A stretch of DNA of 64,000 nt, taken from Neotamlana nanhaiensis (GTDB lineage Bacteria; Bacteroidota; Bacteroidia; Flavobacteriales; Flavobacteriaceae). How positions within the stretch are numbered: position 1 is the stretch's first letter; each line of letters begins with the position of its first letter. The position numbers and the translations under genes were made by a program. The notes under the pieces were generated by a model that was given only the letters and a program-made list of their open reading frames with translations, did no database searches and was not told the origin of the DNA. The stretch spans positions 1 through 64,000 of the forward strand of contig NZ_JTDV01000016.1 in assembly GCF_000943555.1 (NCBI RefSeq), read 5' to 3'. Shown piece by piece: positions 54,602 to 62,155 of this stretch.

Positions 54602-55996
54602 ATGACAAAGATTAAATTCTATAAAATAAATGAAGATGGTAAAATAACCATCTTACATTATACTCTCATTCAATTTTTAGCCCAAAATGGATATTTTTTG
54701 ATGTTCTTTGAAAAAGGAGGAACAATGCTTGTAAAGATAAAAAATAACATTATTCGAGAAGTTGATGAAAGTGATCTAATAAAGTGTATTCAAAATTACT
54801 TAGTAAGTTTAAAGCTAAATAATGTTTTGGAAAAGTTCGCTGTTGGAGTAGGAAGTTATATAAATAAAAAGAAATTAGGGTTACTTCCAAAAATAGAAAG
54901 CTTTTCAGATAAAGATAAGTCAGATTGTGGTTGGATATATTATAAAAACACCGCTGTTAAAGTCATGGCAGACTCGATTGAAATTATCCCTTATAAGCAG
55001 TTAGATCATAATATTTGGAAGTCTAGAATAAGAACAAGGAACTTTAAGAAGTTAATTTCTAAAAAAGGGCAATTTAGAGACTTTTGCTTTAAGCTTTCAA
55101 AATCCAGTGCAGATAGGTTTTTAGCACTTCAGACAGCGATAGGTTATTTAATGCATAGATATAATAATCCAAGTTTATGTAAAGCAATTATCTTAAATGA
55201 TGAAAAAATAAGTTTTGATGGACAAGCTAATGGAGGTACTGGTAAAAGTTTGATTGCAAAAGCTTTAAAGCATATGGTTAATGTCGTTTTTACAGAGGGC
55301 AAAAATTTGAAAATAGGTTCTTGGTTTAGGAATCAAAGAATTGGTGTCGATACGGATATTTCTGTTTATGACGATGTTGGAAAGGATTTTTCAATTGAAA
55401 CCATTTTTTCGGAATTAACTTCTGGAATTGTAATTGAAAGAAAAAGAAAGGATGAAATTCACCTAAGCGCAAAAGAAGCTCCGAAATACCTAATTTCATC
55501 TAATTATATTGTAAAGGGACCAGGAGGTTCGTCTGATGAGAGACGCCGTTACGAATTTGAGCTATCGGATTTTTTTGTAAAAAACCAGCCTTATAAGGTT
55601 TATGGGAATCAATTTTTTGATGAATGGGACAAATGTGAATGGGACAACTTTGACAACTTTATGATTGAATGTTTACAAGTGTACCTTAAGCATGGTCTAG
55701 TTGAAGCTAGTCCAATAAATTTAAAAAAGCATAGGTTGATTAACGTGAGTTCTGCTGAATTTGAAGCTTTTTCTACGAAGATGTTTACGTCAGATACCTG
55801 GCATGATAAACGTAAGATGATTGGTTTGTTTCATATCGAATATCCTCATTTAATAGATATTACGTCACACACTTTTACTAAATGGACAATAGAGTATGCC
55901 AAACAAAACAATTTGTCCTACCAGTCTAAATCTTCTGGTGGTATTTATTCGTTTCAGTTAAAGTCAAGAAAGGAGGCAAGCGATGAAGAAGAATAA
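54602..55996 (+). CDS. DUF5906-type superfamily 3 helicase (primase-helicase)
   Basis: A 464-residue protein. Walker A is GGTGKS (near 211-216), Walker B-like TDISVYDDVGKDFSIETIFSEL, sensor LISSNY. This is the order of the D5/P4-type helicases that load at phage, plasmid and satellite origins. No primase active site is evident in the first 150 residues, so the protein may be a helicase only. Its last 14 bp overlap the GIY-YIG gene. It is likely the replication protein of the element. Confidence 0.87.
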   Translation: MTKIKFYKINEDGKITILHYTLIQFLAQNGYFLMFFEKGGTMLVKIKNNIIREVDESDLIKCIQNYLVSLKLNNVLEKFAVGVGSYINKKKLGLLPKIESFSDKDKSDCGWIYYKNTAVKVMADSIEIIPYKQLDHNIWKSRIRTRNFKKLISKKGQFRDFCFKLSKSSADRFLALQTAIGYLMHRYNNPSLCKAIILNDEKISFDGQANGGTGKSLIAKALKHMVNVVFTEGKNLKIGSWFRNQRIGVDTDISVYDDVGKDFSIETIFSELTSGIVIERKRKDEIHLSAKEAPKYLISSNYIVKGPGGSSDERRRYEFELSDFFVKNQPYKVYGNQFFDEWDKCEWDNFDNFMIECLQVYLKHGLVEASPINLKKHRLINVSSAEFEAFSTKMFTSDTWHDKRKMIGLFHIEYPHLIDITSHTFTKWTIEYAKQNNLSYQSKSSGGIYSFQLKSRKEASDEEE

Positions 55997-56651
55997 AAAA
56001 TCCGCAGGTATAATTTATACCGTAAAGTGTGAAATAACAGGAGAATTTTACGTTGGTGCAACAACAGATTCATTAGAACAGCGAAAACTAGACCATATAG
56101 AGCGTGCAAATAGAGGAGAAAAGCATCCTTTTGCAAAAGCTATAGCTACACATGGTGCAGAGGCGTTTACTTGGGAGATGACGGATACTGCTAATACAAC
56201 AGACGAGCTTGCCAGAAAAGAAAAAGAATACATAAATAAATTAAAATCCAAAGAGACAGGTTATAATTGTAATTCAGGTGGTGGGTTTAAAAAAACAGTG
56301 TATCAGTATTCTATTGAAGATGGTAGTCTAGTAAATACATATGATTGCCTACAAAATGCAGCTAGTGCAGTTAGTGCACATAAAAATGCTATTGGAAATG
56401 CATGTATAGGACAAAACAAAACTTGTAAAGGGTATTATTGGAGCTATAACTTTAGCGTTCCTTTTAGTCCAGAAAAAGATTTGCGTAAAAAGCAGGTCAT
56501 TCAATATACGCTTGCTGGTAAACAAGTGGCAACTTATGAATCAGTTGCAGAGGCTAGTAAAAAAACAAGTGTAAGTAAAACTTGTATCAGTAGGGTTTGT
56601 CGAGGTGAACGAGAATACAGTGGCGGTTATAAATGGAGCTATAAATCTTAA
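55983..56651 (+). CDS. GIY-YIG endonuclease with NUMOD-like repeats
   Basis: A 222-residue nuclease. Residues 9-95 form the GIY-YIG domain (GIIYTVKCEITGEFYVG; later an Arg, ELARKEKEYI with the acidic residue, and GYNCNSGG). Two DNA-binding modules of the NUMOD1/nuclease-associated type follow (VYQYSIEDGSLVNTYDCLQNA, VIQYTLAGKQVATYESVAEA, each ending GYYWSY / GYKWSY). This is the layout of free-standing homing endonucleases. It overlaps the helicase gene by 14 bp and ends at a strong terminator. Confidence 0.92.
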   Translation: MKKNKKSAGIIYTVKCEITGEFYVGATTDSLEQRKLDHIERANRGEKHPFAKAIATHGAEAFTWEMTDTANTTDELARKEKEYINKLKSKETGYNCNSGGGFKKTVYQYSIEDGSLVNTYDCLQNAASAVSAHKNAIGNACIGQNKTCKGYYWSYNFSVPFSPEKDLRKKQVIQYTLAGKQVATYESVAEASKKTSVSKTCISRVCRGEREYSGGYKWSYKS

Positions 56652-56660
56652 AAAATTAAA

Positions 56661-56690
56661 GGCGGTATCTGATTTATACCGCCTTTTTTT
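56661..56690. terminator. intrinsic terminator between convergent genes
   Basis: Stem GGCGGTAT (56661-56668) / ATACCGCC (56676-56683) followed by seven T. It overlaps the 3' end of the HIRAN gene. Confidence 0.85.
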
Positions 56691-56997
56691 CTACTAAATA
56701 TAAAATAACCTCAATTTGTGCTTCAGGATGAGCCTCAGGGTTTATACATTGTATTCGTGCTTGAAATTTGTCAAAACCATATTTTAATAAGAGTGCAATT
56801 TTTCTGCTATCCTGTCGTGGAATGTATCCCAATTTTAATGTTTTAAAATAAATTTCTACGGCATGTTTATCATGCACATTTTTAGGTTCTGGTTTTAAAT
56901 TTAGCTTTTTACCTATTTGTAGTTTTTTAAAAGCTATAGCACCTTCATAGTACGAAAATCCAGCAATATTAAAGCGTAAAAAATAATCACGTTGCAT
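56674..56997 (-). CDS. HIRAN domain protein
   Basis: A 107-residue protein that is almost entirely one HIRAN domain (FNIAGFSYYEGAIAFKKLQIG, EPKNVHDKHAVEIYF, LGYIPRQDSRKIALLLKYG). HIRAN domains bind 3' ends of single-stranded DNA, for example in HLTF. A stand-alone copy next to a WYL regulator and a restriction system suggests a DNA-sensing or repair role. It diverges from the WYL gene across a 95-bp gap with a candidate operator. Confidence 0.9.
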   Translation of the reverse strand: MQRDYFLRFNIAGFSYYEGAIAFKKLQIGKKLNLKPEPKNVHDKHAVEIYFKTLKLGYIPRQDSRKIALLLKYGFDKFQARIQCINPEAHPEAQIEVILYLVEKKAV

Positions 56998-57045
56998 GTT
57001 ATTATAATAAAAGTTAATACTGCTGCAATTTTAATGGCTATTAAT

Positions 57046-57058
57046 GCAGTGTATGTGC
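57046..57058. promoter_or_regulatory. putative WYL-protein operator, site 1
   Basis: GCAGTGTATGTGC, preceded by CTATTAAT. The related site at 58098-58111 reads GCAGTGTATTTGCA on the other strand and is also preceded, on the plus strand, by CTATTAATGCA. Both lie in the two gaps that flank the WYL gene. Confidence 0.4.
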
Positions 57059-57092
57059 GCATAATAGTTTAAGTTTACCCAAAAGCGGGTTT

Positions 57093-58097
57093 ATGTCTAC
57101 TAACAAGCATGCTATAATACGTTATCAAACCTTGGATAAATGCTTCCGTAATACAGGTAAGCGGTATTATATTGAAGATTTACTAAAAGCATGTAATACA
57201 GCCATTTTTGAGTTCGATCCAAATTCCGATGGCATAAAAAAGCGTCAACTTTACGACGATATAAGGTTTATGGAGTCTTCTCAAGGTTTCTCCATTATTT
57301 TATTAAAAATAAAGGATGGCAGACGTGCTTATTATCAATATGAAGATGCCTCGTTTTCTATTAATAATCAACCTTTAAATAATTTAGAGGCAGAACAATT
57401 AAAATCAGCTATTTTGGTATTAACAAGGTTTAAAGGCTTGCCGCAATTTAAATGGGTAAACGAGTTAATTCCTAAATTAGACCAAAGCTTTAATTTATCA
57501 GAACACAATCAAGATATTATAGGTTTCGATAATAATCCTTATTTAAAAGGCTTGGAGTTTATTGAGCCCTTGTTTACAGCTATTAATAATAAGCAAGCTA
57601 TTACAGTTATCTATCAAAGTTTTAAGCACCAAACAGCGCAGCGTTGGGTATATCACCCCTACTATTTAAAACAACATAATAATCGATGGTTTGTATTTGG
57701 AAAAAAACAAGATTTTAAGGGTTTAACAAACTTAGCTTTAGATAGAATACAAGCTATTCAGCCTTGTATAGAACCCTATGATGACTCCGAAATGGTTGAT
57801 TTTGAAACCTATTTTGAAGATGTAATAGGCGTAACAAAACATAACGATGTCTTAATAACTATTATATTACAGGCAAGTACAACATTGGCACCTTATATAA
57901 AAACAAAACCACTTCACGGTTCACAAAAAAAAGTTGAAGAAAACGAAAATGGATATACATTTTCTATTGAAGTGATACCTAATTATGAAATGGAAAAATT
58001 AATTTTGTCCTTTGGTGAAGACCTTCGGGTTATAAACCCAGAGTTTATTAAGCAAAACATAAAAAACCGATTGCAAAAAGCACAACAAAACTATTAA
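57093..58097 (+). CDS. WYL domain transcriptional regulator
   Basis: A 334-residue regulator: N-terminal winged-helix region (about 5-75, with IKKRQLYDDIRFMES), a central WYL domain (about 165-235; VYHPYYLKQHNNRWFVFGK is the W-Y-L segment, LALDRI follows) and a C-terminal WCX-type extension. WYL proteins sense nucleic acid ligands and often govern defence genes. It is immediately upstream of hsdM-hsdS-fic-hsdR and likely controls them. Confidence 0.92.
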   Translation: MSTNKHAIIRYQTLDKCFRNTGKRYYIEDLLKACNTAIFEFDPNSDGIKKRQLYDDIRFMESSQGFSIILLKIKDGRRAYYQYEDASFSINNQPLNNLEAEQLKSAILVLTRFKGLPQFKWVNELIPKLDQSFNLSEHNQDIIGFDNNPYLKGLEFIEPLFTAINNKQAITVIYQSFKHQTAQRWVYHPYYLKQHNNRWFVFGKKQDFKGLTNLALDRIQAIQPCIEPYDDSEMVDFETYFEDVIGVTKHNDVLITIILQASTTLAPYIKTKPLHGSQKKVEENENGYTFSIEVIPNYEMEKLILSFGEDLRVINPEFIKQNIKNRLQKAQQNY

Positions 58098-58111
58098 TGC
58101 AAATACACTGC
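58098..58111. promoter_or_regulatory. putative WYL-protein operator, site 2
   Basis: TGCAAATACACTGC, which is the inverted counterpart of the site at 57046-57058. It lies directly after the WYL stop codon and 77 bases before hsdM. Confidence 0.4.
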
Positions 58112-58187
58112 ACAAGTTGTAAATAATTTTAAACCATGGTATTACAAAATAAGTAAAACCATATTTAAAATTTAAAACACTTGTGCT

Positions 58188-59786
58188 ATGCAACTACACG
58201 AATCTATGATTACAGGCGAATTAAAAAGTAAAATTGATAAAATCTGGACAGATTTTTGGACGGGAGGTATCTCTAATCCACTTACCGTTATAGAACAATT
58301 TACGTATTTAATATTTTTAAAACAGCTAGACCAAAAGCAAACTTTAAACGATAAAACCGAAAACCTTTTAGGTGTACCAACGGGCAAAAGCATTTATACA
58401 AAAGCACAAGCTCCTTTGCGTTGGAGCAACTTTAAAGATAAAGACCCCGAGGTTATGTTCGATTTGTTTACAAAACCACAACGAGACCTTGATGACCTTA
58501 CAGTTTTCGATTTTATGAAAAATATAGGAGAGCAAGGTGGTGTTTTTGCGCAGTACATGAAAGGCGCTATTTTTATGATTCCTACACCAAAGTTGCTCGA
58601 TAAGGTGGTGCAAAAAATAGAAGATTTAAATCTAGAAAATAAAGATGCCAAAGGCGATTTATACGAGTACATGCTCTCTAAAATAGCCGAGGCAGGTACC
58701 AACGGGCAGTTTAGAACACCGCGCCATATTATACAAATGATGGTGCAAATGGTACAGCCTAAACAAGACGATGTAATTTGCGACCCTAGTTGTGGTACAG
58801 CAGGGTTTTTGGTAGCCGCGGGACAATATATTTACGATAAGCATAAAGATTGGTTTACCCAAAAAACATTTCGTGAACATTTTAAAGATAGTATGTTTAA
58901 TGGTGTGGAGTTCGATCCTACCATGTTGCGTATTGGTGCTATGAACATGCAATTACACGGCATAGAAAATCCAACACTTATAGGTAAAGATGCTCTTAGC
59001 GAAGCTAATGCTAACATAGAAAACAAATACTCGCTTATTCTGGCAAACCCACCTTTTAAAGGTAGTTTAGATTACGATGAAGTAGAAAGTAGCTTACTTA
59101 AAGTAACCAAAACAAAAAAAACCGAGCTTTTATTTTTAGCCTTAATGTTACGTATGTTAAAAACAGGTGGTAGAGCAGCAGTAATTGTGCCCGATGGCGT
59201 ACTATTTGGTAGTAGTACAGCACATAAAAACATACGTAAAGAACTAGTAGAAAACCAGCAATTGCAAGCCGTAATAAGCATGCCAAGTGGTGTGTTTAAA
59301 CCTTATGCAGGCGTAAGTACAGCCATTTTATTTTTTACTAAAACCAATTCTGGTGGAACAGATAACGTTTGGTTTTACGATATGAAAGCCGATGGTTTAA
59401 GTTTAGACGATAAACGCAACCTTTTAGTACCAGAAGAAGCATTTGAGCAATGCTTTACCGAACCAGAAAATATACTAGAAGAAGTAAAAGGCAAATGCGA
59501 CATACCACAAATATTACTAGATGCTAATAAAATAATGAATAGTGCGTCATTGCGAGGAACGAAGCAATCTCTTGAAAAGAACTTCTCAGACCGCACAAAA
59601 CAAAGCTTTTTAGTGCCTAAACAAGAAATAGCCGATAACCAATGGGATTTAAGCATAAACCGCTATAAAGAAATTGTGTACGAAGAAGTGGTTTACGAAA
59701 AACCAGAAGCCCTTATTGCACAAATAAAAACCCTCGATAAACAACGTAACGAAGCTTTGTTAAACTTGGAAAAGATGATGAGTTAA
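58188..59786 (+). CDS. hsdM: type I restriction-modification methyltransferase subunit
   Basis: A 532-residue N6-adenine methyltransferase. The helical N-terminal domain covers about 5-140, the SAM-binding motif is DPSCGTAGFL (199-208) after GTNGQFRTPRHI, and the catalytic motif is NPPF (287-290). Residues about 453-475 (SLRGTKQSLEKNF and following) come from an in-frame dispersed repeat (59545-59610), in a region between the catalytic core and the C-terminal coiled coil. Its stop overlaps the hsdS start (TAATG). Confidence 0.96.
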   Translation: MQLHESMITGELKSKIDKIWTDFWTGGISNPLTVIEQFTYLIFLKQLDQKQTLNDKTENLLGVPTGKSIYTKAQAPLRWSNFKDKDPEVMFDLFTKPQRDLDDLTVFDFMKNIGEQGGVFAQYMKGAIFMIPTPKLLDKVVQKIEDLNLENKDAKGDLYEYMLSKIAEAGTNGQFRTPRHIIQMMVQMVQPKQDDVICDPSCGTAGFLVAAGQYIYDKHKDWFTQKTFREHFKDSMFNGVEFDPTMLRIGAMNMQLHGIENPTLIGKDALSEANANIENKYSLILANPPFKGSLDYDEVESSLLKVTKTKKTELLFLALMLRMLKTGGRAAVIVPDGVLFGSSTAHKNIRKELVENQQLQAVISMPSGVFKPYAGVSTAILFFTKTNSGGTDNVWFYDMKADGLSLDDKRNLLVPEEAFEQCFTEPENILEEVKGKCDIPQILLDANKIMNSASLRGTKQSLEKNFSDRTKQSFLVPKQEIADNQWDLSINRYKEIVYEEVVYEKPEALIAQIKTLDKQRNEALLNLEKMMS

Positions 59787-60910
59787 TGGAATTTGTTGAA
59801 TTTGTTAAATTAACAAACAATCTAGATAATAGAAGAATTCCTTTAAATTCTAAACAAAGGAGCGAAAAGGAGTCTAAGCCTTTATATCCATATATCGGGG
59901 CTAACAATATAATGGGGTATATCGATGAGTATATATATGATGAAAAAATTTTATGTATAGCTGAAGATGGTGGTAGCTGGGGTTTTAATGAAGTTTGCTC
60001 AAAAATTTATAATGAAAAATGTTGGGTAAATAATCATGCGCATGTAGTTACTGCTAAGGATAATACTATTTTAGAATATTTAATGTATTATTTGAATTAT
60101 ACCGATTTATCTCTATATATTAATGGAGCTACTAGGGGGAAGTTAACGAAATCATCATTAAATTCGATTAAAATCCCGCTACCACCCCTAGAAACCCAAA
60201 AAAAAATAGCTGCCATTTTAGATGAAGCCGATAACATACGCCAACTTAACCAGCAACTTATTAATAAATACAACGCCTTAACCCAAAGCTTGTTTTTAGA
60301 AATGTTTGGCGACCCTGTTACAAATCCGAAAGGGTGGGAGAAGAAGCCAATGAAATCATTAATGAGCATTGTAAGAGGAGGCTCACCCAGACCAATTAAA
60401 AATTTTTTGGGAGGAAAAAACCCATGGATAAAAATAGGTGATGCTTCAAAAGGTGATGATATTTATTTGTATTCTACTAAAGAAAGTATAATTGATGAAG
60501 GATTAAGAAAAACGAGGTTATTACCTAAGGGAAGTCTAATATTTGCTAATTGTGGGGTAAGTTTAGGGTTTGCCAGAATTATCCAGTTTGAAGGTTGTAT
60601 TCATGATGGTTGGCTAGCATTTTCTGAGTTTGATGAAAATATAATTGATAAAATTTTTCTTTTGAAAACTTTAAATTCTGTGACAAAATATTTCAGAGAC
60701 ACCGCACCTGATGGAACGCAACCAAATTTGAACACAAAAATTATGGGAGATTATGAAATAATATTACCTCCTATTAAAATTCAGAAGAAATTTGTTGATT
60801 CTTTAAAATTAATATATGAACAAAAGCAACAAGCGCAAACGGCATTGCAAAAAAGTGAGGCTTTGTTTAATAGTTTATTGCAAAGGGCGTTTAAAGGCGA
60901 GTTAGTGTAG
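59786..60910 (+). CDS. hsdS: type I restriction-modification specificity subunit
   Basis: A 374-residue subunit that sets the DNA target. Two target-recognition domains (about 1-125 and 180-325) alternate with helical spacers (LPPLETQKKIAAILDEADNIRQLNQQ and LPPIKIQKKFVDSLKLIYEQKQQAQ). The first domain is short, starting directly at residue 1, but the second starts with a normal PKGWEKKPMKSL segment. Recognition sequence cannot be derived. Confidence 0.94.
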   Translation: MEFVEFVKLTNNLDNRRIPLNSKQRSEKESKPLYPYIGANNIMGYIDEYIYDEKILCIAEDGGSWGFNEVCSKIYNEKCWVNNHAHVVTAKDNTILEYLMYYLNYTDLSLYINGATRGKLTKSSLNSIKIPLPPLETQKKIAAILDEADNIRQLNQQLINKYNALTQSLFLEMFGDPVTNPKGWEKKPMKSLMSIVRGGSPRPIKNFLGGKNPWIKIGDASKGDDIYLYSTKESIIDEGLRKTRLLPKGSLIFANCGVSLGFARIIQFEGCIHDGWLAFSEFDENIIDKIFLLKTLNSVTKYFRDTAPDGTQPNLNTKIMGDYEIILPPIKIQKKFVDSLKLIYEQKQQAQTALQKSEALFNSLLQRAFKGELV

Positions 60911-60936
60911 TGTTTTTTGTGGGTAGTAAAAATTAC

Positions 60937-61085
60937 GTGTAAAATAATTTAGCTTATTTATACACCAATATTTTACATATAAAGAAAATGGCTTTTTTTT
61001 TATACAACCGCACAACGTGTAAAGAAAATTCAATTATCTTTACATGAATTAAAAACATATAAAGTTTTGTAAAGTTTGTTTACAT
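60937..61085. promoter_or_regulatory. cluster of TGTAAA/TTTACA half-sites upstream of fic
   Basis: Six half-sites occur at 60937-60943 (GTGTAAA), 60972-60978 (TTTACAT), 61017-61024 (GTGTAAAG), 61039-61045 (TTTACAT), 61068-61074 (TGTAAAG) and 61079-61085 (TTTACAT), arranged as three inverted pairs. The last overlaps the fic start codon. Such a dense cluster looks like a multi-site operator. Confidence 0.55.
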
Positions 61086-62148
61086 GAGTTGGCAACCCAA
61101 ACTATTACCATACACACAAGATTTAGAAACCAAAGCTGTTTTAAAAAAATTAGCATTGGTAAACCGTGCATTGGCAGAACTTAAAGGGTTGGCACAAACT
61201 ATGCCTCAGCAAGATATTTTAATTAATACCTTAGCTATACAGGAAGCAAAAGACAGTTCGGAGGTAGAAAATATTGTAACCACTCACGACGAAATTTATA
61301 AAAGTACTATAACCGCAGAAAAATACTTGTCTCCTGCCACAAAAGAAGTTAGAAATTATGTAGAAGCTTTAAAAAAAGGAGCAAACATAGTAAAGGCAAA
61401 AAAAGTATTATCGGTTAACGATATTATTAAAATACAAGAGGTTTTAGAAAATAATAAAGCAGGGTTACGTAAGTTGCCTGGTACAACTTTAAAGAATGAT
61501 AAAACAGGAGAAATAGTTTATCAACCACCACAAGATGCAGAAACTATTAAATTACTTATGCAAAATCTTGAAGCCTATATTAACGATAAAGCATTAAGTG
61601 ATTACGACCCTGTTTTAAAAATGGCTATAATACATTTTCAATTTGAAAGTATTCACCCATTTTACGATGGCAATGGGCGTACAGGCCGTATAATAAACAT
61701 ATTGTACTTAGTTCTACAAAACCTTTTAGATATTCCTATATTATATTTAAGTCGTTATATAATAGCTAATAAGCAAGATTATTATAAGAAACTACAAGAC
61801 GTAAGAGATACGAATAGTTGGGAAGCATGGTTGTTGTTTATGCTACAAGGTGTAGAAGAAACAGCTTATCAAACCATAGATAAGGTAAAAGAAATTAAAA
61901 AAGCCATGCAGGAAATGAAAGAAGTACTGCGTAAAAACTATAAATTTTATAGTCACGATTTAATTAACCATTTGTTTAGGCAGCCTTATACTAAAATAGA
62001 ATTTTTAAAAGACGAACTGCATGTTAGTAGAGTTACCGCAGCAAGTTACCTAAATACTTTAGCAGATGATGGGGTGCTTATAAAAATGAAACAAGGCAAG
62101 TTTAATTACTACATAAATTATAGGTTGGTTAAATTGTTTACTAATTAA
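61084..62148 (+). CDS. Fic family protein, class II, with C-terminal winged helix
   Basis: A 354-residue protein. The catalytic motif is HPFYDGNGRTGR (191-202), which would transfer AMP or a similar group to a protein. An N-terminal inhibition motif S58-SEV-E62-N63 ([S/T]xxxE[G/N]) marks it as class II, kept inactive by its own helix. The end (about 285-345, KIEFLKDELHVSRVTAASYLNTLADDGVL) is a winged helix. It lies between hsdS and hsdR, as known for some type I loci. The half-site cluster upstream may be bound by its own winged helix. Confidence 0.94.
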   Translation: MSWQPKLLPYTQDLETKAVLKKLALVNRALAELKGLAQTMPQQDILINTLAIQEAKDSSEVENIVTTHDEIYKSTITAEKYLSPATKEVRNYVEALKKGANIVKAKKVLSVNDIIKIQEVLENNKAGLRKLPGTTLKNDKTGEIVYQPPQDAETIKLLMQNLEAYINDKALSDYDPVLKMAIIHFQFESIHPFYDGNGRTGRIINILYLVLQNLLDIPILYLSRYIIANKQDYYKKLQDVRDTNSWEAWLLFMLQGVEETAYQTIDKVKEIKKAMQEMKEVLRKNYKFYSHDLINHLFRQPYTKIEFLKDELHVSRVTAASYLNTLADDGVLIKMKQGKFNYYINYRLVKLFTN

Positions 62149-62155
62149 TGTATAT

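Larger units (their letters stand above)
47314..57000 (+). mobile_element. integrative element at tRNA-Asn (right end not located)
   Basis: A tyrosine recombinase starts 193 bp beyond a tRNA gene, followed by a divergent XRE regulator, small hypothetical genes, a RecA-fold ATPase, DUF3871, a superfamily 3 helicase and a GIY-YIG nuclease. Genes are AT-rich, densely spaced and mostly rightward. No relaxase, type IV secretion, terminase or capsid gene is visible. The right boundary is arbitrary: I looked for a second copy of the tRNA 3' end (CCAGCCTGAGGAG) and found none before 64000, so the restriction locus may be part of the element. Confidence 0.65.

Noticed and set aside
47314-57000. Classical ICE or prophage
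   Set aside because: No relaxase, coupling protein, Tra genes, terminase, portal or capsid gene is visible in the window.
58368-59281. Several leftward frames inside hsdM
   Set aside because: All are antisense shadows of a well-conserved methyltransferase gene.
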